Under the pieces are notes generated by a model. The model did no database searches and was not told the DNA's origin. It saw only the letters and a program-made list of their open reading frames with translations. Source: Phyllobacterium brassicacearum (GTDB taxonomy: Bacteria > Pseudomonadota > Alphaproteobacteria > Rhizobiales > Rhizobiaceae). From it: 64,000 nucleotides of DNA. Of the stretch, positions 34,752 through 45,854 are shown piece by piece. Position 1 is the first letter of the stretch, and each line of letters opens with the position of its first letter. The stretch spans positions 1 through 64,000 of the forward strand of contig NZ_PGGO01000013.1 in NCBI RefSeq assembly GCF_003010955.1. Direction: 5' to 3'. The position numbers and the translations under genes were made by a program.

Positions 34752-37565
34752 CTACTCTGCCGTCATGAGAAGGTTTTGCCGTTGCGGCTGAGCCGTCGTT
34801 ATGTCACCTTCACCGAAGAGCGCGAGCAGTTTTTTACGGATCCTATTTTGTCTCGCCGTGTTGGTAATTTGATGGCCAACGAGATCGGTGACATAGAACA
34901 CGTCGATGACCTTCTCACCGAATGTGGTCACATGGGCTGAGGTGATGTCGAGTGAAAGATCCGAAATGATGCCGGTAATTTCAGACAGAAGGCCGGGACG
35001 GTCCAAGCCTTCCACCTCGATGACGGTGAATTTGTTGGAGAGCGTGTTGTTGATTTCGACCCTCGGTGTGATGCGGAACGCCTTGACGGCGCGCTTTGGT
35101 TTGGTGCGTGCGGCAAGCATTTCCGGCAAGTAGGATTTTCCGGAAAGCACGTCCTCGATCAGGCGACCAACACGCATGGCGCGCCGCCGCTCATCGTCGT
35201 CGGTCGGGAATTCACGGCTGATCAGGATCGTATCAAGAGCACGTCCGTCGCTCGTTGTAAAAATCTGTGCATCGACAATATTCGCGCCGGCTGCGGCACA
35301 GGCACCCGCGATGATCGAGAGCAGGCGCGGGTGATCGGGCGAAAGCACCGTGATCTCGGTGACACCCTCGAAATCATGGGTCTTCACCATGGTTGCAAGC
35401 GTTTTCCCGCCCGCGTCCGACTCGCGTATGAAGTTGGCGTGGCGTATCTGGTCATCAAGGCTGACCGTCAAGAGGTAGTTTTGATAGTGCAACGCCAGAT
35501 AGGATTGGCGATCAACCTGTGGCCACGATGACAGGGCGTGATCAAGTTGCGCCCTGGCATGATCTGTCCGGTCCTTGCGAGATACTTCGGAGAAACCGCC
35601 CGTCAACAACAATTCGGTTTCGTAGAATAGGTTGCGCAGCAATTGGCCTTTCCAGCCATTCCAGACACCTGGTCCGACCGCCTTGATGTCGCAAATGGTC
35701 AGAACCAACAGCAATTTCATTCGATCAAGGGTTTGCACGATCTCGGCAAAATCCTCGATCGTCTTGCGATCATTGAGATCGCGCGACTGCGCCACTCGGC
35801 TCATCGTCAAATGCTGGTCGACGAGCCAGGCCACGGTTTCCGTATCCGCCTTCGAAAGTCCAAGGCGCGGACATATGCGCCGTGCAATGCGAGCACCGGC
35901 AACGGAATGGTCTTCCGGGCGCCCCTTCGCGATATCGTGGAGCAGCAAGGCGACGTAGAGCAGTTTCCGGTCTTTCTTGAGGCCCGGCATAATCTGGTTG
36001 GCGAGCGGGTGTTCCTGTCCAAGGTCGCCGTGCTCGATTTCCGAAAGTACTGCTATGCAGCGCAACAAATGCTCGTCGACAGTGTAGTGATGATACATGT
36101 TGAATTGCATCATCGCGACAATCTTGCCGAAGTCCGGGATGAATTTACCAAGAACGCCGGATTCATTCATCCGCCGCAAGATGAGTTCCGGGTTGCGTTC
36201 CGAGGTGAGGATTTCCAGAAAAAGACGATTTGCTTCGGGATTTTCCCGCAGATCGGCGTTAATCAACGACAGAGAACGCGTCACCAGCTGCATGGCATCC
36301 GGGTGAAATTCCAGCCCGTGTTCATCCGCAAGATGAAACAGGCGAATGAGGTTGACCGGATCCTTGCGGAACACGCCGTCATTGGCAATTGTGATGCGAT
36401 GATTGTCGACGACAAAGTCGACAGTACCGGCAAGTTTGCGCTTGCGCCGCGAAAACGTCAGGAAAATGCGGTTAAAGCCGGGGACGTGCTTTGCCTGTGC
36501 TTCTTCGAGAGCAGCGCAGATAATGCGCGTGAGATCACCGACTTCCTTGGCCACGAGGAAGTAGTGCTTCATGAAACGTTCGACGTCACGCTGGCCGGGG
36601 TGCGCCGTATAGCCAAGCCGCCGGGCAATCTCGCTCTGGATATCGAAGGAAAGCCGCTCTTCAGCCTTGCCTGCGATGAAATGCATGTGGCAGCGAACCG
36701 CCCACAGAAGATCTTCGGCCTTGCGGAAGATGTTGTGTTCGGCGCGTGATAGAACGCCGAGCGTCACCAATTCGTCGCTGGTCTTCACCCGGTAGTAGTA
36801 TTTGGCGATCCAGAACAGTGTGTGCAGGTCGCGCTGACCACCCTTACCTTCCTTGACATTCGGTTCAACCAGGTAGCGTGTAGCTCCTGCCTTGCGGTTT
36901 CGTGCGTCACGTTCGGCGAGCTTGGCTTCGATGAATGCGGGGCCGGTACCCTTGACCACCTCCACATCGAAGCGCTGTACCAGCTTGGTGAAAAGCTCTT
37001 CATTACCGCAGAGATAGCGTGCTTCAAGAATGCTGGTTCGGATCGTCATATCGGACAGCGACAGACGGATCGACTCGTCGAGATTGCGTGTGGCGTGTCC
37101 GACTTTGAGCCCGAGATCCCACAACATGTACAGGATATACTCGACGACCTGCTCACCCCAGGGTGTCTGTTTGTAGGGCAACAGGAACAACAGGTCGATG
37201 TCCGATCCCGGAGCGAGTCCGCCACGGCCGTAGCCGCCAACAGCCACGATAGTCATGCGCTCTGCTGTTGACGGGTTTATCGCCGGATAGACGTGGGTGA
37301 TTGCGAATTCGTAGAGCGCCGAGATGATCTGGTCCATGAGATAGGAAAGGCGCATCGCACAAGTTGTGCCACCCGCGTCCTTCATCAACATCTCTTCGGC
37401 ACTCTTGCGGCCGGCAGTCAGCGCTTCTTTCAACAGCTGCAATACGTCATTGCGATTGACAGAAGCTGCGCCGCTTTTTCTCGCCGATTGGACCAGTTCC
37501 TCAAACTGACGATGAAGTTTGGCCGGGTTGACGATCTGTTCCAGTTTCAGGTCTGAGGCGCTCAT
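34752..37565 (-). CDS. glnD: Bifunctional PII uridylyltransferase/uridylyl-removing enzyme
   Basis: A 937-residue nitrogen sensor that uridylylates PII when glutamine is low and removes UMP when it is high. The nucleotidyltransferase motif [15 protein letters not shown] (111-125) has Asp122 and Asp124. A central HD domain carries LLLHDIAKG, and two ACT domains at the C-terminus (about 715-800 and 825-905) bind glutamine. A GTG at 37571 could add two residues. With rpoN and ptsN elsewhere in the window it forms part of nitrogen control. Confidence 0.96.
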   Translation of the reverse strand: MSASDLKLEQIVNPAKLHRQFEELVQSARKSGAASVNRNDVLQLLKEALTAGRKSAEEMLMKDAGGTTCAMRLSYLMDQIISALYEFAITHVYPAINPSTAERMTIVAVGGYGRGGLAPGSDIDLLFLLPYKQTPWGEQVVEYILYMLWDLGLKVGHATRNLDESIRLSLSDMTIRTSILEARYLCGNEELFTKLVQRFDVEVVKGTGPAFIEAKLAERDARNRKAGATRYLVEPNVKEGKGGQRDLHTLFWIAKYYYRVKTSDELVTLGVLSRAEHNIFRKAEDLLWAVRCHMHFIAGKAEERLSFDIQSEIARRLGYTAHPGQRDVERFMKHYFLVAKEVGDLTRIICAALEEAQAKHVPGFNRIFLTFSRRKRKLAGTVDFVVDNHRITIANDGVFRKDPVNLIRLFHLADEHGLEFHPDAMQLVTRSLSLINADLRENPEANRLFLEILTSERNPELILRRMNESGVLGKFIPDFGKIVAMMQFNMYHHYTVDEHLLRCIAVLSEIEHGDLGQEHPLANQIMPGLKKDRKLLYVALLLHDIAKGRPEDHSVAGARIARRICPRLGLSKADTETVAWLVDQHLTMSRVAQSRDLNDRKTIEDFAEIVQTLDRMKLLLVLTICDIKAVGPGVWNGWKGQLLRNLFYETELLLTGGFSEVSRKDRTDHARAQLDHALSSWPQVDRQSYLALHYQNYLLTVSLDDQIRHANFIRESDAGGKTLATMVKTHDFEGVTEITVLSPDHPRLLSIIAGACAAAGANIVDAQIFTTSDGRALDTILISREFPTDDDERRRAMRVGRLIEDVLSGKSYLPEMLAARTKPKRAVKAFRITPRVEINNTLSNKFTVIEVEGLDRPGLLSEITGIISDLSLDITSAHVTTFGEKVIDVFYVTDLVGHQITNTARQNRIRKKLLALFGEGDITTAQPQRQNLLMTAE

Positions 37566-37647
37566 GAACACGTCTTTATGAATGATGGCCGCACGCTATA
37601 GCGCGAATTTGCTTCGAACGGAATGATTACATTTGACCGCGATTGAT

Positions 37648-40389
37648 TCAGGATGTCGGATGGACAGCAAGACCCTTCAGTCTGTAAAGAGCATCGAGCG
37701 CCTCACGTGGCGTCATTTCGTCTGGGTTGACTGAGGAAAGGGCCGCTAAGAGTGCACTGTCTCGGCCCTGCACCAGTTTGGGTGGTTGCCGCCTGACTTC
37801 GACGGAGAAGAGCGGCAAATCGTCAATCAGCTTGTCGGCCTTACCGGACGTCTCGCCTGCTTCAAGTTGATGCAGTACATCGCGGGCGCGATTGACGACG
37901 GCTTCCGGCAATCCTGCCAGGCGGGCTACCTGCACACCGTAGGAGCGATCTGCTGCCCCCTTTGCGACCTCGTGCAGGAAGACGACATCGCCGTCCCATT
38001 CCTTGACCCGCATCGTTACATTGCTCAGTCGTGGCAGCTTTTCCGAGAGTGCAGTCATTTCATGGAAGTGTGTGGCAAAGATCGCCCGGCACTGGTTCTT
38101 TTCATGCAGATATTCGACCGCCGCCCAGGCTATGGAGAGGCCGTCGAACGTTGCTGTGCCACGCCCTATCTCATCGAGTATAACCAGCGAACGATCGGTG
38201 GCCTGATTGAGGATTGCGGCCGTCTCGACCATTTCCACCATGAAAGTGGAACGTCCGCGCGCGAGATCGTCGGAAGCGCCAACGCGTGAAAACAGTCGGT
38301 CGACAATACCGATGTGCGCCGAGCCTGCCGGAACGAAGGAGCCCATCTGCGCCAGGATAGCAATCAGAGCGTTCTGGCGCAGGAATGTCGACTTGCCGCC
38401 CATATTCGGGCCTGTCAGCAGCCAGATTGCGCCTTTGGACGGGCCTTCGGGCGATAAGTTGCAATCATTGGCAACAAACGGATTGGCTGCCTGCCGGCGC
38501 AGCGATTGCTCAACCACCGGGTGCCGCCCTGCGACTATTTCGAAGGCGAGGCCGTCATCGACGAGCGGACGGCAATAGCCCTGTTCCTCGGCAAGGGCGG
38601 CCAGAGAGACTGAAACGTCGAGGGCTGCCAGTGCAGCGGCGCCGGCGCGTATTGCGTCGGCATTGGAGACGGTCTCATTCGTTAATGTGTCGAAAACGCC
38701 AAGCTCGATGGAAAGTGCCCGGTCCGCAGCGTTGGCTATCTTGGTTTCCAACTCCGCGAGTTCCGTCGTCGTAAATCGCATTGCATTGGCAATGGTCTGA
38801 CGATGGATGAATTTCCCCTTGGCCTCAGCTGTATCGGTCATTACCGAGGCGTTGTTGGCAGTCACTTCGATGAAATAGCCAAGCACATTATTATGCTTGA
38901 TTTTGAGCGACTTGACGCCAGTCATCTCCATATAGTCCGCCTGCAGACCGGCGATAATACGGCGCGAATGATCGCGCAAAGCCCGCATTTCGTCGAGCTC
39001 GGCACTGTATTGTGCGCGCACGAACCCGCCATCCCGTTTGAGAAGCGGCAACTCATCATCAAGCGCCTGGTCAAGGTGCATCATGAAATCGGATGGTAGT
39101 TGACCGAGTTGATCACGGACCTTTGCGAGTTCCGGCGGCAACGCTTCATTGCCGAGCACCTGCGAAATTTCGGCTGCTGCCTCAAAACCTCGCGCGAGTG
39201 CACCGAGGTCGCGCGGTCCTCCGCGACCCACCGCCAGTCGTGACAGGGCGCGGGGCATGTCGGGCACGCCCTTCAGGGCTTCGCGCATAGGGTCGGCGAG
39301 CGACTGGCGAGCGAGAAAGAAGGAAACAGAATCCAGCCGTTCTGCGATGCCTATTGGATCGGTGAGGGGAGATGTCAACCGCTCTGCCAGCAGCCGCGCA
39401 CCACCACCTGTGATCGTACGGTCGATGGCTTTGAGAAGACTTCCTTCTCTGCTCCCCGACAGCGTGCGCAGGAGTTCAAGATTGGCGCGGGTGGCCGGAT
39501 CAATAAAGAGTGATCCGCCCTCGGATTCGCGCTCGGGCCGCATCAGTGGCGGGCGTTCGGCGATCTGGGTCTTCTCGATATACGCAATTGCGCCTGAGAT
39601 GGCGGAGAGTTCGGCACGCGTGAACTGGCCGAAACCATCAAGTGTGCTGACATCGAAATAGCGTTGAATGCGCGTCTCAGCTGTCGCACTGTCGAAGAGA
39701 CTGGGCGGTTGCGAACTGACGGAACGGCCAATCACATCGAAGACCGGCCTCAGTTCCGGGTCATGGAATACCGGGTCTGCAACGATCAATTCACGTGGTT
39801 CGACGCGCAGGATGTCAGCGAGAAGCCGGGAGGTGTCGGTCTCGCTCACACGGAATGTACCGGTGGAAATATCGATCCAGGCAAGGGCGAACTGGCCTTG
39901 GCCCGTTCCCTTGACGCGGCCAAGCGTCATCAAATAATTGGCCTCGGATGGATCGAGAAGTTTCTCCTCGGTGATCGTCCCCGGGGTCACAAGCCGCACG
40001 ACATCCCGCTTGACGACCGACTTTGCCCCGCGTTTTCTCGCTTCGGACGGATCTTCGATCTGCTCGCAAACGGCGACGCGGAAACCACGCGCGATCAACT
40101 TCTGCAGATAATCGTCCGCAGCATGAACCGGAACGCCGCACATGGGGATATCGTTGCCGAGATGCTTGCCGCGTTTGGTTAGCGTAATGCCGAGCGCACG
40201 AGAAGCCTCGACCGCATCATCGAAGAACAGCTCGTAAAAATCACCCATGCGATAGAAGAGCAGGCTATCCGGGTTGGTGGCCTTGATCTCGATATATTGT
40301 TCCATCATCGGCGTTGGGCGTGCCAATGGTTCAGCCTCGTAAGACGAAGGTTCGATGATAGATGCCAGTTCGGCCAAGACGCTCTCCAT
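37648..40389 (-). CDS. mutS: DNA mismatch repair protein
   Basis: A 913-residue mismatch-recognition ATPase. The base-stacking Phe51-x-Glu53 motif (GDFYELF) is in domain I, and Walker A GPNMGGKS at 660-667 (Lys666). The C-terminal region ends in a short helical clamp segment after the helix-turn-helix ([16 protein letters not shown]). The start [12 protein letters not shown] leaves about 25 residues before the conserved [11 protein letters not shown]. It is separated by 82 bases from glnD. Confidence 0.97.
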   Translation of the reverse strand: MESVLAELASIIEPSSYEAEPLARPTPMMEQYIEIKATNPDSLLFYRMGDFYELFFDDAVEASRALGITLTKRGKHLGNDIPMCGVPVHAADDYLQKLIARGFRVAVCEQIEDPSEARKRGAKSVVKRDVVRLVTPGTITEEKLLDPSEANYLMTLGRVKGTGQGQFALAWIDISTGTFRVSETDTSRLLADILRVEPRELIVADPVFHDPELRPVFDVIGRSVSSQPPSLFDSATAETRIQRYFDVSTLDGFGQFTRAELSAISGAIAYIEKTQIAERPPLMRPERESEGGSLFIDPATRANLELLRTLSGSREGSLLKAIDRTITGGGARLLAERLTSPLTDPIGIAERLDSVSFFLARQSLADPMREALKGVPDMPRALSRLAVGRGGPRDLGALARGFEAAAEISQVLGNEALPPELAKVRDQLGQLPSDFMMHLDQALDDELPLLKRDGGFVRAQYSAELDEMRALRDHSRRIIAGLQADYMEMTGVKSLKIKHNNVLGYFIEVTANNASVMTDTAEAKGKFIHRQTIANAMRFTTTELAELETKIANAADRALSIELGVFDTLTNETVSNADAIRAGAAALAALDVSVSLAALAEEQGYCRPLVDDGLAFEIVAGRHPVVEQSLRRQAANPFVANDCNLSPEGPSKGAIWLLTGPNMGGKSTFLRQNALIAILAQMGSFVPAGSAHIGIVDRLFSRVGASDDLARGRSTFMVEMVETAAILNQATDRSLVILDEIGRGTATFDGLSIAWAAVEYLHEKNQCRAIFATHFHEMTALSEKLPRLSNVTMRVKEWDGDVVFLHEVAKGAADRSYGVQVARLAGLPEAVVNRARDVLHQLEAGETSGKADKLIDDLPLFSVEVRRQPPKLVQGRDSALLAALSSVNPDEMTPREALDALYRLKGLAVHPTS

Positions 40390-40555
40390 TGACCGAGTCC
40401 GATCGGGAGCAATCTATTCGCTATTGCGGGATTTACACACCTCTTCAGTGCTCACTCAAGGCTTTTCCCACAGGTGATGACGTGTGCCCGAGCAATTCCA
40501 GCAAGAGTGCGTAGCGGTTTTGCGACCGGAATTGCGTAACTACTTGACCGCGATT

Positions 40556-41446
40556 TTATGCGAAGCGTTTCGCCTCGGCGGCATAGTGACTGATGTAACG
40601 TTCTGAAATACGGGTGACGGGCAGGATGATGAACACGTCGGTTGTACCAAAATCGTGATCGATTACGGCACCGTCACCGATCATCGCACCAAGGCGCAAA
40701 TAGCCCTTGATCAGCGGTGGCATGGCGAACAACGCCACCCTGGCGTTAATTGCCTCGGTGGGGACAAGATCCATCGGCTGGTAAAGCGCGGGAAGGGCAC
40801 GTACATCCCAATCCGGTGTCGCACGGCAATTATGCTGCAGGAACGACAGCGGGAGGGCGTGAGCGGCCGGCACGGTTCCATGGAACGAGGCGCATCCGAA
40901 CATCACGCCAATGGAATGGTGCCGGCAATAGGTCCATATGCCCTGCCAAAGCAGCTCGACCGTGCGTTTTGACCGGTACTCCGGCAGAACACAGGAGCGT
41001 CCAAGTTCAAGGAAGCGCAATTCTGGCTTCGCAGTAACGAGGCGGTCGATGGAATACTCGCTTGCCGAATAGAAACCGCCAGTCTCGAACGCCTTTTCCC
41101 CACGAAGAAGCCGGTATGTCCCGACGATTTGCTTATGCTTCGGCCCGGGAATTGAGGTGTCGTAGACGAGCAGGTGATCGCAGAAGGGATCAAAGCGGTC
41201 GGCGTCACGCTGTTCCGACGTCGCCGAGCCCTTGGCCCCGAGTTCATCAAAAAAAACCTTGAATCGAAGTTGCTGCGATGATGCGATCTCGTCCTCGGTT
41301 TGCGCAAGGCAGACCTCCATCGTACCGATGCGACCGAGCACCGAAACAAGGTGTGGCGCCGTAAACGGCGAGGGAGTTGAATCGACCTGCGACATCATCC
41401 GTTGATCTTTAGTGATTGAAGCAGGTTCAAGCAAGGCGATGCCCAT
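40556..41446 (-). CDS. olsB: L-ornithine N-alpha-acyltransferase
   Basis: A 296-residue acyltransferase of the GNAT/hemolysin-like fold that joins a 3-hydroxy fatty acid from ACP to ornithine, the first step of ornithine-lipid synthesis. Typical segments are LRFKVFFDELGAKG, FDPFCDHLLVYD, FLELGRSCVLPEYRSK and MFGCASFHG. Length and sequence agree with rhizobial OlsB. olsA is not in the window. An internal ATG around residue 17-18 could be the true start. Confidence 0.88.
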   Translation of the reverse strand: MGIALLEPASITKDQRMMSQVDSTPSPFTAPHLVSVLGRIGTMEVCLAQTEDEIASSQQLRFKVFFDELGAKGSATSEQRDADRFDPFCDHLLVYDTSIPGPKHKQIVGTYRLLRGEKAFETGGFYSASEYSIDRLVTAKPELRFLELGRSCVLPEYRSKRTVELLWQGIWTYCRHHSIGVMFGCASFHGTVPAAHALPLSFLQHNCRATPDWDVRALPALYQPMDLVPTEAINARVALFAMPPLIKGYLRLGAMIGDGAVIDHDFGTTDVFIILPVTRISERYISHYAAEAKRFA

Positions 41447-41542
41447 AGCGATTCGCTCTCATCCGGAGTTAATCGGTGATTGTTCATCTTTGAATACAAC
41501 AATTGGATGACGGCTACATGACGTGGAAAACGGCTAATTTCT

Positions 41543-42046
41543 TCAGTTTTCACCGGGTGCGCCGTTTCGGGACCGCCGTTCGCGCACCCAGGCAACAATT
41601 TCTTCGATCACAACCAGCGCTGCGCCAATCGATATATAGGCATCGGCCAGATTGAAGACGGCAAACGACCATGACGGCAGGTGGAAAAGAATATAGTCGA
41701 TGACGTATCCGTGTAGGCTGCGGTCGATTAGATTGCCGATAGCACCGCCGACGATCAATGCGAATCCAGTGCGGGATATCCAGCGGGCCGATGCGGTGGT
41801 CCACCAAAGATAACTGACAAAGCCAATGACAACGACGGTAAGTCCGATCAGGGCCGTATCGTCCAGGCCACTGAGCATCGAAAACGCGATGCCATTGTTG
41901 TGAACCCGAAAAAGTGCGAGAAAGGGTAATAGGTCTATCTGCTGTTGATAATCCATGCCAGTCTCGACCAGATACTTGATGATCTGGTCGCTGATGACAG
42001 CGACGGCAATGATGGCAAAAAGGCTGTAAAAGGCTTTGCTCTTCAT
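41543..42046 (-). CDS. lspA: Lipoprotein signal peptidase (signal peptidase II)
   Basis: A 167-residue inner-membrane aspartyl protease that cleaves prolipoproteins. It has four membrane helices. The two catalytic aspartates are Asp108 (GNLIDR) and Asp135 (FNLADA), and the conserved HNNGIAF loop is at 49-55. It lies just downstream of the TrmH-type methyltransferase (12 bases), probably in the same transcript. It would process the small lipoprotein at 17870-18067. Confidence 0.96.
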   Translation of the reverse strand: MKSKAFYSLFAIIAVAVISDQIIKYLVETGMDYQQQIDLLPFLALFRVHNNGIAFSMLSGLDDTALIGLTVVVIGFVSYLWWTTASARWISRTGFALIVGGAIGNLIDRSLHGYVIDYILFHLPSWSFAVFNLADAYISIGAALVVIEEIVAWVRERRSRNGAPGEN

Positions 42047-42058
42047 AAGTTTGTTTTC

Positions 42059-42931
42059 TCAAGTTCCGCTATCGAGCTTCAGCGCGCCGCGTCTGATCTC
42101 GAACAACATGACGCCAGTCGCAATGGCGAGATTGAGGGAGTCGGCGCGGCCCTCCTGTGGAATTCGCGCAAGCTTGTCGCAGGCCGACGCAAGATGGTCC
42201 GGCAACCCTTGCTGCTCATTACCCATCACCAAGATAACTGGCTTATTGCCATAAGCTATGGTCCGATAGTCGACTGCACCTTTGAGATGAGTTCCCACGA
42301 TCAGACCCGAAAATCCCTTCCTCCAGGTAAGGAACTCAGCTTCTGTGGCGCGCGTCACAGGTACGGCAAAAACCGAACCCATCGTGGCGCGAACTGTTTC
42401 CAGCGAAAACGGATCGGTGGTGTCGCCAATGAGGATGATACCTTTCGCGCCCACTGCATCGGCCGTGCGAACGATCGTTCCAAGATTGCCGGGGTCGCGT
42501 ACGCGGTCGAGCGCGACATAGACGTCGTTGCCCTGCGGCTTGATTGCGGACAGCGATAGGACCTTCTGTTCGAAGACACCGACAACCATTTGCGGGTTAT
42601 CGCGCCGCGTGATGGCAGCAATCACCTTCTCGCTGACTTCGAGCACATCTCCGCCCTTGGCGATAGTGCGGGCTGCGACCTGTTCGACTAGGGAATTGCC
42701 CTTGCCTGCCTTCGAATAGACCAGGGTCTTGATGGTCCAGCCAAGGTCGAGTGCATCGATCACGAGCTTCAGGCCTTCGGCGATGAAGGCGCCTTGCTGG
42801 TCGCGATATTTCTTTATCGCCAATGAACGCAAATCCTTGACGATCGGATTGGTCAGGCTGGTGACCTCCTTGACCTTTCCGGGACGGGCCAGCCCGCTGT
42901 CCCGGTGGTGGTGGTCGTCGTGTCTCGTCAT
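42059..42931 (-). CDS. TrmH/SpoU-family RNA 2'-O-methyltransferase
   Basis: A 290-residue SPOUT enzyme. It has an N-terminal substrate-binding domain (SLTNPIVKDLRSLAIKK), then the knotted catalytic domain with motif 1 NLGTIVRTADAVG, motif 2 VMGNEQQGL and motif 3 SLNLAIATGVMLFE. The substrate is rRNA or tRNA; RlmB-like rRNA methylation is likely but not proven. The ATG at 42931 overlaps the preceding methyltransferase stop (ATGA), so the two are translationally coupled. Confidence 0.92.
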   Translation of the reverse strand: MTRHDDHHHRDSGLARPGKVKEVTSLTNPIVKDLRSLAIKKYRDQQGAFIAEGLKLVIDALDLGWTIKTLVYSKAGKGNSLVEQVAARTIAKGGDVLEVSEKVIAAITRRDNPQMVVGVFEQKVLSLSAIKPQGNDVYVALDRVRDPGNLGTIVRTADAVGAKGIILIGDTTDPFSLETVRATMGSVFAVPVTRATEAEFLTWRKGFSGLIVGTHLKGAVDYRTIAYGNKPVILVMGNEQQGLPDHLASACDKLARIPQEGRADSLNLAIATGVMLFEIRRGALKLDSGT

Positions 42932-44034
42932 TTTGCACCCCAACGACTAAAGAGGGAGGTAGAGAGCGCTCGCCCGGACGAACGTTCACGCAGGATGAGC
43001 TCACCGGACTGTACTTCGCCGCCAAGACCGGTAAAGGCATCCCGCATCAGTTCATGGATCGCAAAGAATGAAGCGCGAATTGAGTAGGCCGTCAGAACGA
43101 CCGCGAGCGGGTTTGGGTTGAGGATCGCGCGGCAAAGATCGACCATATCGGGCAAATTATCGAACAACTGCCAAACTTCGCCATTCGGCCCGCGTCCGTA
43201 AGCCGGGGGATCAAGCAGGATGATATCGTAACTGCTGCCGCGCCGTTCTTCTCGCGCCACGAATTTCATCGCATCTTCGCAGATCCATCGAATGGGTTTG
43301 CCGGAAAGTCCGGCCATTTCCTGGTTTTCCCGCGCCCACACAATGGCCTTTTTCGACGCATCGACATGGGTAACTTCCGCACCGGCCCGGGCTGCGACCA
43401 ACGAGGCAACGCCCGTATAGCCGAAAAGATTGAGAACCTTCACTGGCCGCTTGGCCCCACGGATCAAACTGTCCATATGCGACCAGTGTGTGCCCTGCTC
43501 GGGAAACACGCCTACGTGCCGGAAGGAAGTGAAGCGGCCAAAAAAGGGGAGGCCGTCAAATGCAAGTGGCCACGTCTCGCCGAGGGGCACTTTCGGGAAG
43601 TGCCAGCGGCCAACGCCTTCTTCATCGGTATTGCCGGTAAAGACGGCGTCGGCCCTGTCCCACTCCGACCTGTCCCAGGCGGGAAGCCAAATAGCTTGGC
43701 CCTCCGGACGGATAATACGGTAGGGCCCATATTGCTCGAGCTTCAAACCGTTGCCGCTGTCGAGGAGCGCGTAATCCTCCGAGGGGAGGGTTTCGAGAAT
43801 GAGGCCTGTCTGTTCGTGCGGACGTGCACCGGAACGCCGGGTCAGCAGACGTCCAGGCGTTGGTTCCGAGCGTGGCGTTGGCTTTGCTTGCGCTTCGCTG
43901 TCTGCAGCACGCACTGGTTTGGCAAACTGCGGACGCGGCTTGGTCGCGCTCTGCCGATGGGGAGTGCTTTTGGGTGCACTACCCTTCGTGCCTGCGCCCT
44001 TGGCTTTCCTGATTTTTCCGCCATACGATTTCAA
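42928..44034 (-). CDS. Class I SAM-dependent rRNA methyltransferase (RlmI-like)
   Basis: A 368-residue enzyme. Its first ~60 residues are basic, Lys/Pro/Ser-rich and probably disordered. The SAM-binding Rossmann core has NLFGYTGVASLVAARAGA (motif I) and ends in the catalytic LLDPPAYGRGPNGE (motif IV, DPPAYG), characteristic of 23S rRNA cytosine-C5/guanine methyltransferases near RlmI. The exact base is unknown. It overlaps the TrmH-type gene by 4 bases. Confidence 0.9.
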   Translation of the reverse strand: MKSYGGKIRKAKGAGTKGSAPKSTPHRQSATKPRPQFAKPVRAADSEAQAKPTPRSEPTPGRLLTRRSGARPHEQTGLILETLPSEDYALLDSGNGLKLEQYGPYRIIRPEGQAIWLPAWDRSEWDRADAVFTGNTDEEGVGRWHFPKVPLGETWPLAFDGLPFFGRFTSFRHVGVFPEQGTHWSHMDSLIRGAKRPVKVLNLFGYTGVASLVAARAGAEVTHVDASKKAIVWARENQEMAGLSGKPIRWICEDAMKFVAREERRGSSYDIILLDPPAYGRGPNGEVWQLFDNLPDMVDLCRAILNPNPLAVVLTAYSIRASFFAIHELMRDAFTGLGGEVQSGELILRERSSGRALSTSLFSRWGAK

Positions 44035-44103
44035 GTCGTGCTTTCCTCATAGTACTTTGGAGGTTTCCTATGCCATGACGAGGAAAGGCGAAAGCAAAAA
44101 CGA

Positions 44104-45078
44104 TCAAGCTGACGCGGCTATCGCCTTTTCATAGACGAGAATTCCGGCAGCGAGGTCCTCCAAAGCAGCACCAACCGACTTGAACAGCGTGATTTCGTCA
44201 GCGGATTGACGACCCTGGATCGCACCACGTGTCAAACCAAACAAATCGCCGACCACATGGCTCTCGGTCACGATGCCGGCCTTGATTGGCTGCACAATGT
44301 CGCCGCCTTCCTTCAAGGCGCCGTCCTTGGTATCGACAAAAACGCGAGCGAGCCGGATGCACTCGTCATCGCTCTCACGCATTGTAGGCGTGAACGCGCC
44401 GATCAAATCCACGTGAGCGCCAGGCTTCAGATGCTTGCCGAGGATCAAGGGCTCCGTGGACAGTGTTCCCGCCGTGATGATATCAGCCTCAGCGATTGCA
44501 GCGTCCTTGTCCTGGACTGCCTTTGCATTAAAGCCCTCCGCGACAAGCTCGGCTGCCACTTTTTCTGCTCCAGCGAAACTGCGGTTCCAGATCGAAATTT
44601 CCTTGATGGGCCGGATGGCGCTGTGCGCACGTGCCAGAAAACGGGAAAGCGCACCTGCACCCAGCACGACGAGCTTCGACGCATCCTCGCGCGCAAGATA
44701 GCGGGCGGCGAGCGCTGATGCGCCTGCTGTGCGCCATAGCGTCAGACGTTGTCCATCGATCAACGCCTTGGGTTCGCCGGTCTTGCCGTCGAGGAGAAGA
44801 TAGACCCCCATGACTGCGGGTTTGGAGACGGCGCCATTGTCCGGCGAGACAGTGACGATCTTGACGCCCATGTAACCCTTTGAGGAATCGCCAAGTGCGT
44901 CGAAATCCGACCATGCCGGCATCAACAGCAAAGTCGATGCGGCACCGTCTGGCCGTCCGACCGTGTGGTGATGACGAACGGGCTGGATAACGCCTTGACG
45001 GAAGGCCTGCTCGATCGCGGCGATCATGTCGGGCCAATTCAACAGGCCGTCGACCTCGACCGGAGAGATCAGTTTCAT
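44104..45078 (-). CDS. Ornithine cyclodeaminase/mu-crystallin family enzyme
   Basis: A 324-residue NAD(P)-binding enzyme. The N-terminal half carries VTVSPDNGAVSKPAVMGVYLLLDGKTGEPKALIDGQRLT, split by a Rossmann domain with VVLGAGALSRFLARA. Family members are ornithine cyclodeaminases, alanine dehydrogenases or delta1-pyrroline-2-carboxylate reductases; sequence alone does not separate them. It might recycle ornithine near olsB, but that is only proximity. Confidence 0.88.
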   Translation of the reverse strand: MKLISPVEVDGLLNWPDMIAAIEQAFRQGVIQPVRHHHTVGRPDGAASTLLLMPAWSDFDALGDSSKGYMGVKIVTVSPDNGAVSKPAVMGVYLLLDGKTGEPKALIDGQRLTLWRTAGASALAARYLAREDASKLVVLGAGALSRFLARAHSAIRPIKEISIWNRSFAGAEKVAAELVAEGFNAKAVQDKDAAIAEADIITAGTLSTEPLILGKHLKPGAHVDLIGAFTPTMRESDDECIRLARVFVDTKDGALKEGGDIVQPIKAGIVTESHVVGDLFGLTRGAIQGRQSADEITLFKSVGAALEDLAAGILVYEKAIAASA

Positions 45079-45102
45079 GGAAAATCCTTGTGTTTGTAAT
45101 GC

Positions 45103-45435
45103 CTAATGCAGCGAGGGAAGATTAGGCGTGGACGTGTTCTCGGCCGACGCCTTGCGCGCTTCCTTGCGCAGAAGCTCCGCCTCTAGCTTGCGCTGTCTCG
45201 CCAATTTCCGGTGTTTGCCCTGATTGTACCAAGTCGCAAGGCTGCCAAGAACCAGTCCGACAATAAGGGCAAGAAACAGCCAGACAAACAATGGAGCGGA
45301 ATAGGAAAGCAGGGGATTTCCCGGATTGAACGGGTCGATCGTAAGGGACACTGCCTGGCGATTCGCCACTGACAACGCAATCAGAATGACGGCAAGCGGC
45401 AGCAGAATGAGCACGACAACGATGCGATTGACCAT
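45103..45435 (-). CDS. LapA-domain membrane protein (DUF1049)
   Basis: A 110-residue inner-membrane protein with two hydrophobic helices (about 4-24 and 45-68) and a cytoplasmic Lys/Arg/Glu-rich coiled-coil tail. In E. coli the family (LapA/YciS) acts with LapB in LPS assembly; that role here is inferred. It lies directly downstream of ihfB, the same pairing seen in many proteobacteria. Confidence 0.85.
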   Translation of the reverse strand: MVNRIVVVLILLPLAVILIALSVANRQAVSLTIDPFNPGNPLLSYSAPLFVWLFLALIVGLVLGSLATWYNQGKHRKLARQRKLEAELLRKEARKASAENTSTPNLPSLH

Positions 45436-45478
45436 ATCTATCTCCCCGGAAGCGCTTCAAACGCTCAATAGATGCGCC

Positions 45479-45763
45479 TCACCCGTGCGAATTGAGCCTG
45501 TCGCGGAGTTCCTTGCCGGTCTTGAAAAAAGGCACCCACTTTTCCTCAACGTCGACGCTCTCGCCGGTACGCGGATTGCGGCCACTGCGCGCCGGGCGGT
45601 TCTTCACCGAAAAGGCACCAAAACCACGAAGCTCGACCCGATTGCCTTCAGCCAGTGCGTCGGTGATCTCGTCAAAGATAGCACCAACAATATTTTCCAC
45701 ATCACGCTGAAACAGATGTGGATTGCGGTTGGCAATGATCTGCACGAGCTCTGATTTGATCAC
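45479..45763 (-). CDS. ihfB: Integration host factor beta subunit
   Basis: A 94-residue HU/IHF-fold DNA-bending protein. The beta-arm carries [11 protein letters not shown], with the Pro that intercalates DNA at the arm tip, and GFGAFSV precedes it. IhfB partners with IhfA (not in the window) and often assists sigma-54 promoters, whose factor is encoded at 49494. A ~90-base gap separates it from sppA. Confidence 0.95.
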   Translation of the reverse strand: MIKSELVQIIANRNPHLFQRDVENIVGAIFDEITDALAEGNRVELRGFGAFSVKNRPARSGRNPRTGESVDVEEKWVPFFKTGKELRDRLNSHG

Positions 45764-45854
45764 AGCGAAGTCCCTTCCGGTTCAAGATCAGGCGGGCACG
45801 GTCGAAAAGGTTGCAGCCTAACGACTATGTCACTGATCTTATGTGTTTAATACC

